64,000 nucleotides of DNA from Telopea speciosissima. Lineage: Eukaryota; Streptophyta; Magnoliopsida; Proteales; Proteaceae. Every line of letters begins with the position of its first letter. Position 1 is the first letter of the stretch. This document shows positions 59,641-64,000 of this stretch, piece after piece. Below the pieces are notes generated by a model. The model did no database searches, had not been told where the DNA came from, and saw nothing but the letters and a program-made list of their open reading frames with translations. The stretch is taken from NCBI RefSeq assembly GCF_018873765.1, contig NC_057924.1:10131001-10195000 (forward strand), read 5' to 3'. The translations under genes were made by a program, and so were the position numbers.

Positions 59641-60068
59641 TACTTAATGAAGTATAATTACATAATAGCCCCATTATATTATATATGATTAAGTACTCAT
59701 ATAACCCACTACGTAAAGAACTGTACCAAAACTACCCCTACTGGTAGTAACTTTTAACACATGCAATAAAAGCATACTGCCAGTGATGCCCGGCAGAAGG
59801 AGGGGTCCTTATAGTTTTATCCAAATCCCTCTTTAAAGCAGTTCTACAAATGACCTCATACCCTCTTTATTCAAGAAAATTTGGCTCCATCCTGCCTCAA
59901 GACTTCACCACCTTCTACGTTATCCACCTTCAACCCCTTTTAACTTATGTCTACAAATTTGAATTTTTTAAAGATTTTAACGGTTGTTAGGAATCCCAAC
60001 CTCGCAAACATTAATCTCATATAAGTTAACAATTATAGTATAATGAATTGAAAAAATACACACACACA

Positions 60069-60109
<41 letters not shown>

Positions 60110-61344
60110 ACTGAATTTTCCTTCACCCACGGTCAAGGGAGAATCCCTTGACCAATTGGTTCAGATGGTGTCCATAGGATATAAGGGGAACAGTGGGGGT
60201 ATTATCGACCTTTCGTAAATAGGGGCAGATATTTATGGCCATTGATTGCTGTACGGTTCCTACACCCGCGGTGCAGGAAAACTATCTGCTATATATATTT
60301 TTATAAAATAAATATAATACCTACATGAACCACCTAAAGTATTTTCTTAAAAGAGAAAAAAGTGAGGTTAAAAATCAGTTAAATGTTAAAAACACATGTT
60401 GTAACCATTAAACATGCACGAATCTGATTTATAACTGAGGAATGGCTTAAAGCTTCCCAGTTAACAATATTGATAGAAGAGGCATAAATGAAGTCACAGA
60501 TAAGACGAGTTTAGACAGAACTCCATATGATGAACTCTGGAAGCATAGTTCATCTCTGTTTCTATGGAACTTATTTCAAAGAAAAAAAAACCTAATCTAG
60601 GACACCTAAAACATTGTTAATGTTGACATATCTAGTGGTCTCCATATTCTAGATGTTCTTATAGCTATACCTTTTGAGATGCTGCAAAAAATTCACTAAA
60701 ATGCACCAACTTCCAGGTAGTAATTTAGTTATTTCCCATAGATTTTTTAGCTGTCTTATTTTCTTCCTAACCTGATGCTAATGCAAACTAACTAAAACAA
60801 CTGTTTCCAGATATGTTGCTAATCTTTACATCTTAAGTTTCTAACTTTCCAAAAAAAATTTGTTTTATGGTCAACTCTTTTATGTTGCTTCAATCCCATC
60901 CCCCTCAATAACTCATCTCTGGTGCTTAACATGTTGCTTGAACCAAACGTCCCATAATTTGAAAAAGAAAAAAACTGACTTATCCAGCTCATAAGATACA
61001 CTTTAGGATTTATTTCCAGCAAAGTTCTTTCGACAATGAGAAAACAGTTTATTTCACTGAATCCTTCATGGAAGTTGGAACTGTTGCAATCCAAGGGAGC
61101 TTGGGAAGACAAAAACTAGAATTCACTTGTGAACTACATTAATGATAAAACACATCAACACCCACACCAACACTGGAGTTTGCATGAACAGTCTTCAATA
61201 ATCACAACAAAAATGTAAAAAAAAAAAAAAAAAAAGGAACAAAATTTGTCATGAAAAAGAAAGACAGGTCCAATGATTTTCGTCAAATCCAACTGGTAAG
61301 AACTTCAGAGAGCATTGTCCAATGATGCTACGTTGAGAACATAC
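59641..61344. other. Intergenic, AT-rich
   Basis: No gene was found. A small MITE-like inverted pair lies at 60112-60300 (CACCCACGGTCAAGGG.., CTACACCCGCGGTGCAGG). An A19 run lies near 61217. The missing last exon of the WRAP53-like gene was looked for here and not seen. Confidence 0.4.
60072..60107. repeat. (TA)n microsatellite
   Basis: About 18 TA units follow a short CA run. Confidence 0.95.
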
Positions 61345-61813
61345 CTGTCAAGCTCAAATCCTCATCATAGCCATCCGGCATGACAAATCTTCGATGCCCT
61401 GATGATGAAGCAGCCAATGGTAGAAAGGGATGGAAACAGAAACCATTGACGGTATCTAGAGAGAAGGCAAGTGAACCAGTTAAGGGGTATCCAAGTACAA
61501 ATCTGCTAGAAATAGAACGTCTTAGAAAGTACAAAAAATAATTGAGAGTTTTTCCAGCTTTTGGTAATGAAATAGATATATACCAGATGCAGCTTGGAAG
61601 CTTGCTAACCACTGTCCAGTCTGAAGGTCATAAATGTGAACCTGACCATCCTAAAACAAACAGTACCAGAGTTGAATTGATTGATTCAACTTTATAGGCC
61701 AATTAAAGGAAATTGGACAGAAGTCTACCTGGCCCCCTGTACCAAGATGCCTACCACAAGGCTCAATATCAAATAATATCCGCTGGTTTGTATACTCTGA
61801 TGACCTGTACAAC
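61345..61813 (-). CDS. WRAP53-like: WRAP53/TCAB1-like WD40 protein, three exons of a partial gene
   Basis: Exons on the minus strand: 61813-61729 (LYRSSEYTNQRILFDIEPCG, then RHLGTGGQ), 61650-61584 (DGQVHIYDLQTGQWLASFQA) and 61455-61345 (DTVNGFCFHPFLPLAASSSG, then HRRFVMPD). The splice sites are canonical and phases agree (0, then 1). This order matches the last WD40 blades of WRAP53/TCAB1, which in animals escorts small Cajal-body RNAs and telomerase RNA. The plant homologue is less studied. The exons upstream (to the right) and the last exon (ENCVSVW-type) are not visible within 2 kb to the right or 500 bp to the left. The gene therefore has long introns, runs off the window, or is a fragment. 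The three exons show no damage. Confidence 0.82.
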
Positions 61814-61974
61814 CTGATTGCAGGTTCCAATCAGCAAATGCAAGCACTTGTGCTTTTATGAAGCAAAATTCGTTTTTGCTTGAAAATAGTGACCAAGAAA
61901 ATTCCATATCCTAGTGTATTATGCTAGTAAAGGTTGCAAATTTAACTTATGAGATGATAAATTGTAGTTGTAGC

Positions 61975-62070
61975 CATAGTTGTCATGGCGTCTAGGCAAC
62001 CCTAGGCATTGGAGGGAAAAAAAGCAAGGTGACACCAAAAAGGCGCCTAGGCAATGCCTTGACAACTATG
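61975..62070. mobile_element. CATAGTTGTC MITE, copy 2 (96 bp)
   Basis: It starts CATAGTTGTCATGGCG and ends CCTTGACAACTATG, with perfect 8-bp flanks GTTGTAGC at 61967-61974 and 62071-62078. This is a tiny hairpin of hAT type with no coding capacity. Confidence 0.9.
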
Positions 62071-62093
62071 GTTGTAGCCCAAATATGACAGAC

Positions 62094-62216
62094 CATAGTT
62101 ATCAAGGCGACGCCATGGCATCCAGACTCCTTGGACGCCTAGGTGGGCCCATGGCGTTGTCGCCTTGCTTTTCCCATCTAAAACGCCATGGTCGCCTTCC
62201 CGCCTTGATAACTATG
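62094..62216. mobile_element. CATAGTTGTC MITE, copy 3 (123 bp)
   Basis: It starts CATAGTTATCAAGGCG and ends CGCCTTGATAACTATG. The flanks TGACAGAC and TGACAGAG match at 7 of 8 positions. It lies 23 bp from copy 2. The interior differs, so it is a separate insertion rather than a duplication. Confidence 0.88.
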
Positions 62217-62951
62217 TGACAGAGATGTTGCAAAGTGCTTTGGTCATCTGGTGCGCTGATAACTAATTGTTCTATAATTATTCAGGTGAAAATGATCATT
62301 TAGCAAAGAAAGGATTTCTTTCCAGCAATCTACGTTCCAGCTGACTGTTGGGCGAGTGTTGGATCAGCATAACATAGAAGTACTATTAGACATAACACCA
62401 GTTCACTTCAAAGATAGGGCAACTTAAATCATAATATATAGTGCATAGAGAATACAAACTGCTCATTCTGAATATCAGATGCCTTTAGAGGGTAGTATAT
62501 GCAAATGGGACGCCACTAATTAGGCTAATGGATGAAATGGCTTCAATTTGTCAGCAGTTGATTGTGAAATGATGGTCAGCATAATTGAAGGAAAATAGAA
62601 CTGGGAGCAATCTTACGAACAGAAGTAAATGATATCTTTTCACATGCTGGAACTTGAACGTGTAATATTCCATCTTAATACTTCACCCTTATATAAGATG
62701 GGGAAAGGAGCAGCAGTTTGGTTCTAAACTGATTGGCCAACTACTTTATTCAACACCCAACGTACAACAAAGTCAAGCACTGGAATGTTTCCACGATTAT
62801 TTTTAGAGTAGGCAAGGGAAACAAATGCCATCTCTATACAGATCTAGATCAAACAAATGCCGAGAGCTCCTACTTCAGTCTTTTTGCCCTGCTCCATATA
62901 GATCTAGCACACATTTCATTCATACATCAAGAGAACAAGTAAAAGGGGAAA
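62217..62951. other. Upstream side of the WRAP53-like fragment, no gene seen
   Basis: Unremarkable sequence. I searched for upstream WD40 exons and found none. Confidence 0.35.
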
Positions 62952-63190
62952 GTTTTTTTTTTTTATCCCGAAAATTACCTGGGACCCGGGCCAGTCCCTA
63001 GAATTTTATTAAAATCAATCAATGAATAAAGAATACAAGGGGGGGGGGGGGGGGGGGACGTACCACCTTACCCCAACCCAAAGGAGCAGTTGCTCTCAAC
63101 TCAACTCTGGACCTGACCCATACAAACTTATAAAACTTATTTCCTTAGAACTGGCAAACCAGCCCTGTCCTCTCTAAGAATACGCTGTAA
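62952..63190 (-). mobile_element. Possible LINE 3' end (short fragment)
   Basis: On the minus strand the sequence runs from CCTTGTATTCTTTATTCATTG through ATTTTAATAAAATTCTAGGG to an A run (the T run 62955-62968 on the plus strand). This layout is like the 3' tail of the LINE at 52143. A G18 run at 63040-63057 interrupts it. No domain remains. Confidence 0.4.
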
Positions 63191-64000
63191 AAGGGGAAAG
63201 TTGAAGGATGTCCTTTGGACTTTTTCTCTCCAATCAAAACATTACTCCATTAAATGTGCTTGTGATTCCTTCATTTTGAATTTCCACCTTGAGTTATAAT
63301 CTTTGATCTGGATGCTTTGTTTTGGATACAAAAGCCTTGCACGAAATTATTGGAGAAGGTTTCCGAACTCCAAATACTGATGAAAAAGCAACTCCTTAGC
63401 GTAACTCTGAGACTTGCCAACCAGGGGAAGCCCAAAGAATATGGAATAGATTAACAGATCCCAGCTTGCAAAAAGAATAGCTCGCAAGGGAGATCTAGCA
63501 TAATTAACTCGATTGGCTACAACTTTTATATATAATCCTTCTAGGAACTGTGGTGACCTTTCAATTTTTTATTTTTATTTTGAAAATGATGCCCAAGTCT
63601 AAAATTACAGTATTTCTCCAAATATTATTCACTTATGTCTTTTCCTTTCCATTTTGATATTTTTTTTTCACAACTGGATAATTTATTAAGATTAATCCAT
63701 GCAAACCAAGACCTTTATTATACTTATAGTTCCAAATTTCTATGTAGCAAAAAGAGTATTCTTTTTGCAGCAATGAATAAACTGTCAGAAATGCATATCA
63801 AATGTTTATGTCAGATGACTCAGATAGGAACAACTCACTAATAACAAAGAGTTAATCATCTTTTCTTACTTCTTATCTAAAACTACCGTATTTCATAGCT
63901 CATGCTATAGGATTCTAAATCCAAGGAGACTTTTTGATAGTCCATGGGAATCTCTTTCTGTTATGCTGTGAAGGGTATTTGGTCATTAAGTCAGACCAAG
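63191..64000. other. Window end, nothing recognised
   Basis: AT-rich sequence without a supported gene or clear repeat. Confidence 0.4.

Noticed and set aside
60072-60107. TA run as a possible origin or promoter
   Set aside because: Plain microsatellite in a transposon-rich stretch, no supporting elements.

Overview
The window looks like nuclear DNA of a flowering plant with a repeat-rich genome. The evidence is plant-type split genes with long introns, a tRNA-Phe gene matching plant cytosolic tRNA-Phe as I recall it, plant-only F-box families, and a dense mix of plant transposons (Ty1-copia, TRIM, hAT, Mutator-type and CACTA elements, LINEs, SINE-like copies). I cannot name the species from the sequence.

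Layout. 1-823: edge of a broken LTR element on the minus strand. 1288-15814 (+): most of an MRE11 DNA-repair gene whose exons and splice sites are easy to follow but whose reading frame is broken. Its two biggest introns hold a copia fossil, a TRIM element, a hAT transposase relic with a MITE inside it, and about 3 kb of unclassified repeat. The last two coding exons are each tandemly duplicated. 19560-20830 (-): copia fossil. 20943-23979 (-): an apparently intact seven-exon gene for a Ser/Lys-rich protein I do not recognise, with one 88-codon exon tandemly duplicated. 24500-25178: two hairpin MITEs with 9- and 10-bp target duplications. 26306-26378 (+): tRNA-Phe(GAA). 26897-27926 (+): broken eRF1 copy that still has its stop context and a candidate 3'UTR intron. 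29382-30141 (-): intact SKIP27/FBS-type F-box gene with a TATA box and several ACGTG elements upstream. 31-43 kb: gene-poor, with a three-member hAT-like MITE family, a long tandem repeat and a CACTA MITE. 43555-45236 (+): F-box/LRR gene. 45741-49568: LINE, SINE, palindromes and a 307-bp near-perfect hairpin. 49597-50789 (-): broken F-box/LRR relative. 52143-54290 (-): LINE with ORF1 and a 3' end but no ORF2. 55-60 kb: nested repeats and a copia fossil. 61345-61813 (-): three exons of a WRAP53/TCAB1-like WD40 gene that must extend beyond the stretch I can follow.

The genes do not form a pathway or cluster; they are unrelated host genes set in transposon debris. Two of the fragments are linked by topic (MRE11 in DNA ends, WRAP53/TCAB1 in telomerase RNA handling), but nothing in the sequence suggests more than chance.

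I found no convincing unknown system. The most useful leads are the regulatory layout preserved in the dead eRF1 copy, the duplicated exon with a KEN motif in the minus-strand gene, the SINE-cored hairpin at 49.3 kb, the whole 306-bp TRIM element, and the several MITE families whose ends are fixed by target-site duplications.
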